Shown here one piece after another: positions 1 to 9,026 of a stretch of 64,000 nucleotides of DNA. A program made the position numbers and the translations under genes. The first letter of the stretch is position 1. Each line of letters begins with the position of its first letter. Where the stretch lies: the NCBI RefSeq assembly GCF_000350225.1, contig NW_005179028.1, positions 54,518 through 118,517 of the forward strand, given 5' to 3'. Under the pieces are notes generated by a model. The model was not told the origin of the DNA, made no database searches, and saw only the letters and a list, made by a program, of their open reading frames with translations. Source of the DNA: Chondrus crispus. Taxonomy: Eukaryota; Rhodophyta; Florideophyceae; Gigartinales; Gigartinaceae.

Positions 1-282
1 CGCGTTAAACGGGACAAAGCGGGTAGGGGACAGCCGCGTACGCGAGCGAGCCTAGATCCGCCTCCGCCCGTCGGCGCTGGTACGTTACCCAGCGCCGCTC
101 CGGGGCGTCGAGGCGTAGATCGGCCCGCGCGTACGCTCGTCCCCGACCGTCCCGCTCTACCACGCTACCAAGGCCCGCTTCCCTGTCCCGTTAGCTGTGT
201 GTTCTCCCCGTCTTCTCGCCCCTCGTACGGGTCTACGTCGAGCTAAGTATACACCCCTCTCCGTTGGGGGGTGTTATACTAC
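1..282. mobile_element. Truncated LTR at the window edge
   Basis: GC-rich non-coding DNA that ends TACTACA at 282, exactly where the neighbouring reverse-transcriptase frame breaks off. On the minus strand the boundary reads TGTAGTATAACACC, a normal LTR start, and it resembles the TACTACA end of the Gypsy LTRs at 37471 and 48975. I infer the right end of an LTR retrotransposon lying mostly left of the window. The target-site duplication cannot be checked because the other end is outside. Confidence 0.55.
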
Positions 283-1361
283 AGGGATGTTTTGAGTTTA
301 TCCCTATATCTTTGAACTACAAATCGGGCTTTCCATACTTCTTCGTTACTCCCGTCATCCTTTATGGCCAATAAAAATCTACCACCGAGAATCTTTGCGT
401 TCTTGGGCACTTCTGACTTGCAGACAAGTTTCCAAGTTCCTTTTTCAATCAAACCTTTCAGCCCCTTTTTCTTTGCGGCTCTGAATCTTTCATCAGTCGA
501 TCTAAGGTCACCAGGTTTGATCAGTTGCGGTCTGTTTACGGACTTTAAAGGCTTCAAAATTGTGGTTAGGAACATGTCCCGTGGGAGCATGTCTGTAGGT
601 TGAGAGTTTTCTCGAACACAAGGCTTCACTTGCATGTTCATTGTTTCATGCTATTGCCCGTCGTTGCTCTTGACATCTACTATTTTGTCCCTGATACCTG
701 TGATGGTTGCTGGTCCAATCAATTCCTTAATCCCTTCTTGGTAAGCAACTATGTTGGTTTGGTCAAGGTTGTAGTCCTGGGCGGCATCAATGTAGTTATT
801 GATGTGTTCCGTCAGGTCCTCACGCAGTTTTCCAGTGATTTTGTCTTGATTCTCGAATCGCAAAGGTATGTTATGTACGGCTTTTGCTTCGAATTCGCGT
901 CTTCCAGGGGAATAAACCTATATTGGTTGACCGACATGACGTTCATTTTCCTTGTTAGTAGGCATAATCACTCGGCTGCTCTTCTTGTGTTCAACAAGCC
1001 TTTCATATGCAAAATCGATGTCGTGCGTGTCTGAGTATAACATTTTTACTGATCCCCACGAAATGCGGTCAGTTGCGGGATGTTTGTTAAACTCTACACC
1101 TTCCGCTCGTAAAAAGTCGCGGATGATTGTGAAAACGAACATGGTGCCCCTCAATATTTTGAAAGAGTACAGAGTTTCAACAGGGAGGTCTTCACGTAAA
1201 TTCTCTAACAGTTCTGCGTCCAAATTACTATCAGATCTTTCGCGAGTAATGTATAGCGTAATAACTGATATAATATCATGGTGAACTGAAGATGGTGGTG
1301 TATACGATTTAAGTTCCTTGGTAACGCTTGATAGAGCAGACTGATCAACAACGCTCGTCAT
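283..1361 (-). pseudogene. Copia-type retrotransposon relic (gag-like part and start of RT)
   Basis: Three open stretches follow one another on the minus strand. The stretch at 1361-918 begins MTSVVDQS, and the one at 863-651 has a charged helical stretch; I read both as gag-like. The stretch at 641-279 carries the start of a Copia reverse transcriptase: the pattern KKGLKGLIEKGTWKLV, then GGRF and the KARFV motif that precedes the RT palm in this family. Protease and integrase are absent, so there is an internal deletion. RT stops abruptly at the LTR boundary at 282, which points to insertion of the leftmost LTR element. No LTR of its own was found. Assignment to Copia rests on the RT segment; the gag reading is weaker. 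Confidence 0.6.
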
Positions 1362-1746
1362 TTTTAGGCGCGTTACAGTCTTTGAAAAATATTTAGTAAA
1401 ATTACTTCAGTCTTATATACGAAAGTCGTTCTGCCACCTTAGTATTATCCTTAAAATTTTCCCTTTTATAGCTCACACTATTTTCAGTTGAATACCTGTA
1501 CGGGTGTCCAGAATTTACAAGTAGTACAATAGTACACACGTGTGCAACTTTCACACCTAGTGTAGTGTGTCACACGTATCGCAGTTTGGTTTGTGTCAAC
1601 TGTGTAATACGTGTTGTGTACTAGTTAGGGAAAGATGCAAACAATTGAAATTGGTCTCTTGATAGTGGCAAAATAGCTTCTGAAATGTTTCAAAAATTGT
1701 TTCGAATTGGAGAATAAATTTGAAAAAGATTCCAAACAATGTTTTG
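1362..1746. other. Non-coding stretch
   Basis: AT-rich DNA with several ACACGTGT-like short palindromes between 1530 and 1620. No frame of note. It may be the remains of the left LTR or leader of the Copia relic, but no repeat partner was found. Confidence 0.3.
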
Positions 1747-2414
1747 CTACTTTTCTAAATTTGGCGTGAGTTGGCGTTCGCGCAAGAATTGGGCGCGGCG
1801 GCGGTGAATAGAGCTGATGAGGTGGTTGTCGAGGTCGTGCGCGGACGGAAAGAAACGGGCACAAATGTCACAGTAGAAGTCCTCGGCCTCGCGCTGAAGG
1901 CGAGCCTCGCGTGCGCGGTGTTTCTTCCCACCCCTGTGTTGGCGGAGCTGATGCCTGCCAGTCAACGTGACTTGGCACACCTGGCACGTGAGCAGGGGCG
2001 CAGGAGCAGGCTTTTTCCGGATTCGTGAGGTGGCCACGCGATGTAGTGTCCTATTCACGCCTTCCGGTAGAACCGGCAAATTACTTTTTGTTACTGTAGT
2101 CTGGGCCTTAATTTGGTGAAGAACCCGTGACGCGCTGTCCACGTGAGCAGAACTATTTGCGTGTAGATTCTGTACACGTGTTGTACACGTGTTGTCTTCT
2201 CGTAAACCTTGTCTTCCGGGCGGGGTTGGTCCGCCGGGGTAGCCTCTTCTTCGACGAGGTCCAAAACGGCGATGGAGTCCTCCCCGTCGCTTTCCCCGTT
2301 TTCCACAGGCGTGCAGGGTCGAGGCCGTGCGCGTGGCCGAGATATTTCTTCTGACTGCTCTTCGGGGGCTTGCGGTGCCCCAAGGTCCTTGTCTGAATTC
2401 GGTTTGAATGCCAC
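1747..2414 (-). CDS. C2H2 zinc-finger protein with two fingers, probably spliced
   Basis: The C-terminal 131 codons (2142-1747, stop TAG) contain two zinc fingers of the form C-x2-C-x12-H-x5-H, at residues 53-75 and 91-113 of that stretch. The spacing and the basic tails after each finger (GGKKHR, SSIHRRR) fit the U1/matrin or JAZ class, which tends to bind double-stranded or structured RNA. A second open frame just upstream (2414-2091) is acidic and Pro/Glu-rich and overlaps it in a different phase. Neither stretch begins with ATG; both begin at GTG. A short intron between them and another exon further upstream are therefore likely, or else the gene is broken. It sits alone between a Copia relic and Tc1 elements, so it may be a host gene. 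Target and function are unknown. Confidence 0.5.
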
Positions 2415-2913
2415 TAGAATAGAAATTTGTTCGGCAACTAGGTTCCTATTTTAGAGGTAGCGGAAAAATAAAGAACTTACTCTTTTTATTATTTCCGATG
2501 AGAGTTATGCTAAAGAGGAAGGCAGATTTACCCCTTTTTGATAAAACGTACTGCGTTAATATCAAAAAAGAGATAAGAAAACCACTGCTCTCGAAAAGAC
2601 AAAAAAATCTTGAACTTGAAAGGCTGAGGTTGTCATTTTTCTTCTCGAAGAAACTAGTTGAGTGTAAAGTCTAGACTGTCGCAAAAGTAGAAAAAACAGT
2701 AAGTGTTAACCGGCAGGACTGGGCGAGAATGTTCGCGTCAATTTACTGTGCTGGTTGCGTCCTTTCTGCTTCCTTCAACCAGCTATTCTGCCCGGGCTTC
2801 CGACTATTTATACTACTACTCCCGCGCGTCTCATCCTCCCGTTTTGCTCTCTTCTTTGCGATTCCTTTGTTGATAATTACGAGTTATTGCATTATCAGTA
2901 GAGTCGTTGAGAG
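2415..2913. other. Non-coding stretch
   Basis: Low-complexity AT-rich DNA. A 66-codon plus-strand frame at 2729-2929 is hydrophobic but has no other support, and it runs into the hairpin that follows. Confidence 0.3.
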
Positions 2914-2976
2914 AGGCACTGTAGGTTGACAGATGAGGTCAATTGAATTGACCTCATCTGTCAACCTACAGTGCCT
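2914..2976. repeat. Perfect inverted repeat with 31-bp arms
   Basis: Bases 2914-2944 are the exact reverse complement of 2946-2976, with one G between them. Each arm contains CACTG next to TA, the end and target signature of the Tc1-like element further right, so the hairpin may mark facing transposon ends. As RNA it would form a nearly uninterrupted stem. Confidence 0.9.
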
Positions 2977-4100
2977 GTCCATATTTAATGCACCTTTTTC
3001 AACTATTCGGATGCACTTGGCGGGCAGTAACCGTCACTGTCAGCTGATAATTTCCACATTCAATCATGAATATGTTAAATTGGATCAATGAAAAGATGCC
3101 CCATCTTCCATGAACACGAATGAATCATCATCATAACAGTACACAAATGACAGGAAATAGTTCTCGAGAGTATTACAGTACGCTGTGGAGTCCTGTATAC
3201 CATTTTGAAAAGCTAATGAGGACCTTCCTTTCGACGAGAATGCACCTCGAAATCATAACAGATGCACCACCAGCCCGTCGTGAAAAACATTGCTGCTTTT
3301 CCGTCATCAAATCCCTCCAATAGTACTGAAATCCGTCAGGTCCATCTAGATTGAACCTTTTCGCACTGAAGAAAATAACGTCGTCCCATTCCTAGGACTA
3401 ATGAGCATGATTGGTCGCCCAGTTCACACGGGCGGTTGTATGATCATCAGTCAATAGTAGGACGGGATTGCGTTTCTGATACTTGTTCGTCTCTTGCCTC
3501 TTGACCTCGCACCATACTGTTTGGCGGGACACCTGTAAATCGAGGTTTCTTTTAACTGAGGGGCAGCTCTGAGATTCTTTAGAAATCTCCATTTTATCTC
3601 CCTTTTCTCCCTTGGTGATAGCTTTGACGGCATTCAGGGACTTTTATTAGTCCCATACGACGCGGGGTCTCTTAAAACGTTAGCCATAAATTTTCCAGAG
3701 CGATTTAGACGCCTCCCTATCTCAGTCGAGATTAAGCCTTCTTCTTTAAACGCGAGGATCTTTCCTTGCTCGACAAGTGTGAGCTTTGTTCCTCTCGGAA
3801 ATTTAGGTGGTGTAAAGCGGTTGTTCGGTGGTATCAGTTGCTTTCGGAATGCTGAAGATCAATTATAAACCGTGTTGAAGTGGTAATCGAGTATAATAAT
3901 TAGGTTTTTATTTGGCACAGAGTGTATAAAGATACTTATGTTACTAACGGATACAAACGATGCTGCCGTTGTATTTTTAACGTCCTCAGAGTGTTTTGGC
4001 TTCGTCTTGGAGTAATAAGCGCAAATCGTTCTCTGTGCAAGGCCTTGCAGACTGCAGTACGACATTTTTCCGGAAACGGCTATATTTTTGTAACGCACTG
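2969..4100 (-). mobile_element. Decayed Tc1-like transposon
   Basis: Minus-strand frames between about 3850 and 3060 carry recognisable pieces of a Tc1/mariner transposase. There is an N-terminal helix-turn-helix segment (pattern TKLTLVEQGKIL), a middle part ending [15 protein letters not shown], and an EDGASFH motif that matches the second catalytic Asp. The third catalytic part (PDLNPIEN) is missing and the frame shifts several times. The proposed ends, CAGTGCC at 2969 after TA and GCACTG at 4100 before TA, match the terminal bases of the neighbouring intact-ended element but share little beyond that, so the borders are tentative. A minus-strand frame at 4269-3859 (136 codons) is unexplained. 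Confidence 0.55.
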
Positions 4101-4310
4101 TACAGTGTCTTCTAGTCGGGTGTGGTACATGTAAGCAGTACTTCGTCAGATGCAACCGCGCGAAGCGGAAGAGTAAACAATTGTCCAGTTTCGTTTCATA
4201 TTTCTGTCTGTCGACTTGTTGAGCGACACTGAGTGCGAAATTTCCGCACCAGGATTTCTTCTGCGGCAAGTAAGCCGTACGAGATTTTACCGCAATGTAC
4301 CCCAGGGGTA

Positions 4311-5870
4311 CAGTGCGTACTGAAAGTATAAGGACACCATTGAAACCTTGACCTTACACAAAAATACGAAAGATATGATCATGAAAAGCAGCTCAAACGA
4401 AAGAGAAGAGAAAGAGTGTACAGAAGCTGCAATCGTTTTTATACTATGATACTTGTACGGTGACTTATCTTAAAAAACCTAATTACAGCCGCACTGTAAT
4501 TGTAAGGACAAACAAAAAGTGCAATCAAAACCCTCCTTTATTTCGATCTCAATAAGACGTGCGGTCGCCATTCTTCTGCAAAACAGCAATGCAACGCCCC
4601 TGCATCGATCCAACGAGATTCTCAAGAATACTGTGGTCGATATTCTGCCAGCAATCGACAATAGCCTCAAACAGCTCTACAGTATCCTGGTACTGTCTCC
4701 CATTTCCATACACACTCCTCGCTAAGATCCCCCATATATTTTCGATGGGATTGAGGTCTGGTGAACGCGAAGGCCACGGTAAAACAGCAACGCCATTGTC
4801 CGTAAACCATTTCTTGGTATAAAAAAAACGATGTATAGAGGCGTTATCTTGGTGATACGTTCAATTCTAACCATGCGTCACTGCCGCAAACGGTAACAAA
4901 TCGTCATTAAGTAGTTCACAGTACTTTGCAGAATCCGGTTTCCCATACATTATTACTAAATTGTTCCGTCCGTAATAAGAGAAGCAAACCCAAATCATTA
5001 AAGAATCACCTCCTTGGTGACGTCTGCTTAAAACTTTTTCTCCCTTCTTAAGTCATGCCAATAATAATGAAAACCATCGGGGCCATCCAAATTGAACTTC
5101 TTCTCGTCAGAAAAATAATTTTGTTCCATTTCTCATCATCCCAAGTAACATGATTTTTAGCCCAATGTAGCCTTCGTTGCATATGCATTGGAGTGAGGAC
5201 TGGAGCACTTACAAACTTGGTGTACTTTAGATTAGTATCTTTCCTCAAAAGAGCTTGTACGCGCGACCGGTGGACCGGTAAATCGAGTGCCTTGCGGATC
5301 TGATTGGCCGACTTTTCTCCTTTAGAAGCCTCCCTTATTACTCTGCGCTTTAAAGCGGGCGTTAGTTTAGGAGGCCTTCCACTCCTCTTTTCAGATCAAT
5401 ATGCTTGCGGATTCATAATAAAGTTGTGCACGGCGGTCTTCGATCTGTTGATGGACTCTGCGATCTCTAGGACTAACAAGCATTCGTTGTGGAGAACGAG
5501 AATTTGACCTTTTTCCACGTCTGTCAACTGCTTCCCTTTCGGCATGTTGAGTAGCTAGATGGTGGGCATCGGTTGGCGGGGATGGCCGGGCGTGTTCGAG
5601 AAGATAGTACTGTAGCGTTTTGGTTGCGCGAAAAATGGTTTACTCTGCTACGTTATCGGTAATCGTGAATTGTCCTTATAATTACAGCGCGGTGGTATTT
5701 AGTTTTTTAAAGATAAGTCACCGTAGAAGGATCATAGTATAAAAACGATTGCAGCTTCTGTACACTCTTTCTCTTCCCTTTCGTTTGAGCTGCTTTTCAT
5801 GATCATATCTTTCGTATTTTTGTGTAAGGTCAAGGTTTCAATGGTGTCCTTATACTTTCAGTGCGCACTG
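4311..5870 (-). mobile_element. Tc1-like transposon with about 200-bp terminal inverted repeats
   Basis: The arms 4311-4511 and 5670-5870 are inverted copies of each other with few mismatches. The outermost bases read CAGTGCGTACTG on the left and the complement of CAGTGCGCACTG on the right. TA lies directly outside each end (4309-4310 and 5871-5872), the target duplication of Tc1/mariner elements. The element is 1560 bp and encloses one minus-strand transposase relic. Confidence 0.9.
4549..5545 (-). pseudogene. Tc1-family transposase (DD34E), disrupted
   Basis: The reading starts at ATG 5545 (MPKGKQLTDVEKG) with an N-terminal paired-type helix-turn-helix. The catalytic triad follows as [14 protein letters not shown], then HQDNASIHR, then SPDLNPIENIW. 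Thirty-four residues separate the second Asp from the Glu, which is the DD34E spacing of the Tc1 family. It ends at TGA 4549-4551, followed by AATAAA on the coding strand. The gene is broken by an in-frame TGA after NPQAY (at about 5390) and by frameshifts near 5100 and 4860. The enclosing repeats are still well matched, so the copy could be moved only by a transposase supplied elsewhere. Confidence 0.8.
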
Positions 5871-5872
5871 TA

Positions 5873-6319
5873 CCACACGAAGGGTACCGCGGGCGACACA
5901 GATTATTTCAAGTCATTGTTCTGCCATCACAGATCGTTATTCCAGGTCCTTTTGCAATGAGAAGGGGGGGTGCTGTGATATTTTTCAACAAATTCGATGC
6001 CCTTGCTGTGGCCCGCTGTAATTCAATTTATTGAGAATTGTATTTAAAAATGAGGGTGCATATCGCGTATGATAAAAAAGTTTACATACATCCAAGGAGA
6101 ACCCATTCGCGGTCGTGGAATAGTGTCCACGTGTACACAACGGTTTCATTTCGATCATAACTTTTGCTTTACAGTTAGAACTCGCTTCGGTTCTTCACAC
6201 GTTTTGCCCCAGCCGGACCACGTGTCCACTTACGACACATGTGAAGAGCCCCGACTCGGCCGCCCTCAGATCCACAACTGCGCGGCACCAAGTCGTCCCG
6301 CAATTCGCCCTCCTCCCCG
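5873..6319. other. Intergenic, 3' of the peroxidase gene
   Basis: AT-rich without a supported gene. It contains a G7 run near 5965 and no recognisable repeat partner. Confidence 0.3.
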
Positions 6320-7987
6320 CTACTCAACAAAGAACACCCTCCCCGGCCGCGGCCGCACCTCAGAGTTGCGTCTCAGCACCGCCGCCATCCCGCCGCCGCC
6401 CTCAAACAGCTCCGTCACCCTCCCCACCTTCCCGCGCATCGCCATGAGCCCCTCATCCCCTCTCCAATAAAACGCGTCCCCATCCCGCAGCCTCTCGAAC
6501 TGCATCTCCCACACCTTTCCCATCGTCTCCCCCATCCCGCCCTCCTTGCTCTCCGCGACCATCCCGACCCACGCGTCCACGCTCTCCACCTTCCCGTACA
6601 CGCCCATCAGCGCCGCGCGCACCGCCGTCGCCGCAGGCATGTCCGCGAACCCCCGCACCGTCCCCAGCCCCACCAGCTCGCGCACCCGCGCGTACCCCGG
6701 GATCGCGTGGTCGCGCCCGCGCTGGATGTTCAGCGCGATCAGGTCCACCCCGCTCTCCTCCGCCACCCCCGTGAACAGGAAGTCCCGCACGCTGTCGTGC
6801 ACCAGCAGGTCCACCTCCTGCGCCGCCGTGCCCGCCGCCGCCCGCAGGAAGTCGTCGATCCCGTCCGCCAGCGCGTCCGCCCCGCGGAAGAACGTCTCGG
6901 ACATGCGCAACGCCGACTTGCTAACCCCGTCGCGCCCGACCCGCCGCACCACGTTGCCCACCATCGTGTGCCCCACACGGAACGCCGCCGTCGAGAACAC
7001 GTCCAGGATGCTCACGTCCACGTCGGGCCGGAACCCCCTGTACGCCGGCAGAGCCCGCCCCGTCATCGCCGGGTAGAATTCCTCGAATACGATCTTGGCA
7101 AACTGCGCCCCGTTGATCTTGCGCGCCGTTTGGTACAGCTGCTCGTCGTTGTAGTCCGGGTACGCTTGCGCAAGCTCGTCGCAGATCGAGTTGTGCTCGC
7201 GCATGAACAGCGTGTGGAGGCACGTCAGCATGGGGTGCTCGTTGACGCGCGTCTCGCCGGCGACGAAGAAGCCGGGCGAGTTGTTAGGCGAGTTGGAGAG
7301 GCCCCTGTCGTTGAGCGGGAGCAGGTTGCCGGAGCTATTTTTCAGCTTTCCGTCGCGGAAGGAGCGCAGCGCGTCGGCGCGGACCTTGGAGTCGCCGTAC
7401 ACCGTCGACAGGTCAAGCGCGGCGGGGAGCGCGTTAGTCGGGCGCTCGGCGCCCGTGCGCTGGCCGCGCACCTCGACGCCGCTACGCGCGGACCGCGTGA
7501 ACTTGAGCTTGCCCGTGACGTTGGCGAAGATCGGGTCGTCGTTTGGCACCGCGATGGGAAACGCGTCGCCGCCGCTCGGCGTCGAGACGATGGTGTGGTC
7601 GATGAATTGCCCGAAGAAGACGGCGAGTTCGTTTACCCCCCGCTTGTTGTACGCGTCCATGGACTGCCTGCAGAGAGCGTTGGACACGAAGCGCGCCGAG
7701 GGCCGATCGGCCCCCGTCGGCACGACAGAGGAGGCGGCATCTTCGAGCGAGGCGTGCGCGCGTCCCTTCGAGCCGAGAAGCCGGTGTTGGGGGTTGGTGC
7801 ACGTGCCGTCGAAGGAACGGAAGTTTGGGTTGCAGACCGTGTCAAAGCTGGGCGCTCCACTTGGCGCGTCACGGTTGACTTGCCGTGTGGTTTCTAGACC
7901 GTCGGTGGCGTCGAGTTGCGGATGATGAGCGAGGGCAGAGAGGAAGAGAGTGAAGGAGAGGATGAGATATTTGGCGGCTCTTGCCAT
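6320..7987 (-). CDS. Secreted animal-type haem peroxidase
   Basis: An intact 555-residue frame from ATG 7987 to TAG 6320. Residues 1-20 form a signal peptide (KYLILSFTLFLSALA, then HH), so the enzyme is probably secreted or vesicular. The peroxidase domain covers about 50-530. Visible landmarks, with myeloperoxidase equivalents, are: distal His131 in FGQFIDHT (His95), Arg247 (Arg239), Asp130 and Glu250 (the haem-ester acids Asp94 and Glu242), proximal His340 in FRVGHTM (His336), and LNIQRGRDHAIPGY near the end of the domain. Thr132 replaces the Ca-ligand Asp96, and His251 replaces the sulphonium Met243. The family uses H2O2 to oxidise halides, phenols or other small substrates. Only one catalytic domain is present. 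A TATA box lies 68 bp upstream. The substrate cannot be read from sequence. Confidence 0.93.
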   Translation of the reverse strand: MARAAKYLILSFTLFLSALAHHPQLDATDGLETTRQVNRDAPSGAPSFDTVCNPNFRSFDGTCTNPQHRLLGSKGRAHASLEDAASSVVPTGADRPSARFVSNALCRQSMDAYNKRGVNELAVFFGQFIDHTIVSTPSGGDAFPIAVPNDDPIFANVTGKLKFTRSARSGVEVRGQRTGAERPTNALPAALDLSTVYGDSKVRADALRSFRDGKLKNSSGNLLPLNDRGLSNSPNNSPGFFVAGETRVNEHPMLTCLHTLFMREHNSICDELAQAYPDYNDEQLYQTARKINGAQFAKIVFEEFYPAMTGRALPAYRGFRPDVDVSILDVFSTAAFRVGHTMVGNVVRRVGRDGVSKSALRMSETFFRGADALADGIDDFLRAAAGTAAQEVDLLVHDSVRDFLFTGVAEESGVDLIALNIQRGRDHAIPGYARVRELVGLGTVRGFADMPAATAVRAALMGVYGKVESVDAWVGMVAESKEGGMGETMGKVWEMQFERLRDGDAFYWRGDEGLMAMRGKVGRVTELFEGGGGMAAVLRRNSEVRPRPGRVFFVE

Positions 7988-9026
7988 GGTAGCTATGCGA
8001 AGGAAGGCAGGACGCGATTGGAAAGAAGGAAGGGGAGCGGAAGGGAATGACGTCTCTTTATACCGGAGCTGGAGACTGCACGACGGGCCCGTTATGCTCG
8101 ACGGCGCGGGTATGCTCGACTGTATCGTGAGCGAGTAGCCGATAGACGCGCTGTTTTAATCACCGGGGGGAAGCGATGCAGGCAGGCTGTTGTCGGGGGA
8201 GCCGGCGGGGGTGCACGCGGCAGGGAAGGAGAATGTTTGTAACTCTTGCGCGGAAGGAGCGCAGCAAGGGCTGGAAGGGAGTGCATCAGCATCGTGAGAA
8301 TTGCGAGAGAAGAGACTTGCGCTTTGAATATTGGACCAACTGACATGTAAGGAGCAGTTCGAGCGGTATCGAACACCTCACACATAGTGTGTGGAGAATT
8401 CGGGGTTGGGTACGGTGTGCACATGTGTGTGGAGGCGAGGAGCAAAGCCGGGGGAAGACGAGTTGTTGCAAAAGTTTGTTCGGGTTGCCGATATGGAACC
8501 GGTCGGTAGGTCGCGCACAGAAGCGGGTGAGAAGAACAAGATGACACGTTTGCGAGACGAGAGGTGGTTCTTGTGCGTGCGTTTTGTCATGGAAGTGGGC
8601 TAGTGGAGGGTAGTGGGATGAGTGTGTGCTGTGCGAGTGTGCAACGGGCGTGCTGTACAGGATTAAAGAGAAGATGAGGAGTAAGAGCGGGGGGTGATTC
8701 GGACGGGTCTCGCGACGGGCAAGGGCGAATCCTCCCGGTCATGTCTTTCTGCTCCCTATCCATACTGCGTAAAGTTTAACATAACAACGGACATGTCTCG
8801 TGTCTTGCTGAGCAGTATGATCCTCCGATAGCGACTCTCCCTGACGTATCGACTACCGCCATCACTGTCTGGGAGATGACCCGACATGTAAGATCAGGAA
8901 AGCAATTAAAGTAACAACCTACAAAACGTCTTTACGGGCTTCAGTCAAAAAGGAAAAAACCCCTACCCTTGGGTGGGGGTGGGAATATGACTTGCTCTCC
9001 CGCGAAACTTTACATCCTAACCGACC
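7988..9026. other. Intergenic between METE and the peroxidase gene
   Basis: About 1 kb holding the peroxidase promoter on its left side and the METE 3' flank on its right. Short frames exist on both strands, but none has an ATG-started domain or biased composition worth calling. Confidence 0.4.
8056..8062 (-). promoter_or_regulatory. TATA box of the peroxidase gene
   Basis: The minus strand reads TATAAAG here, 68 bp before ATG 7987. Spacing and sequence suit a core promoter. METE has the same kind of element. Confidence 0.55.

Noticed and set aside
6707-7897. 396-codon plus-strand open frame across the peroxidase gene
   Set aside because: It is the complement of a GC-rich, conserved coding sequence; no motif of its own and Arg/Val/Gly-heavy composition typical of an antisense shadow.
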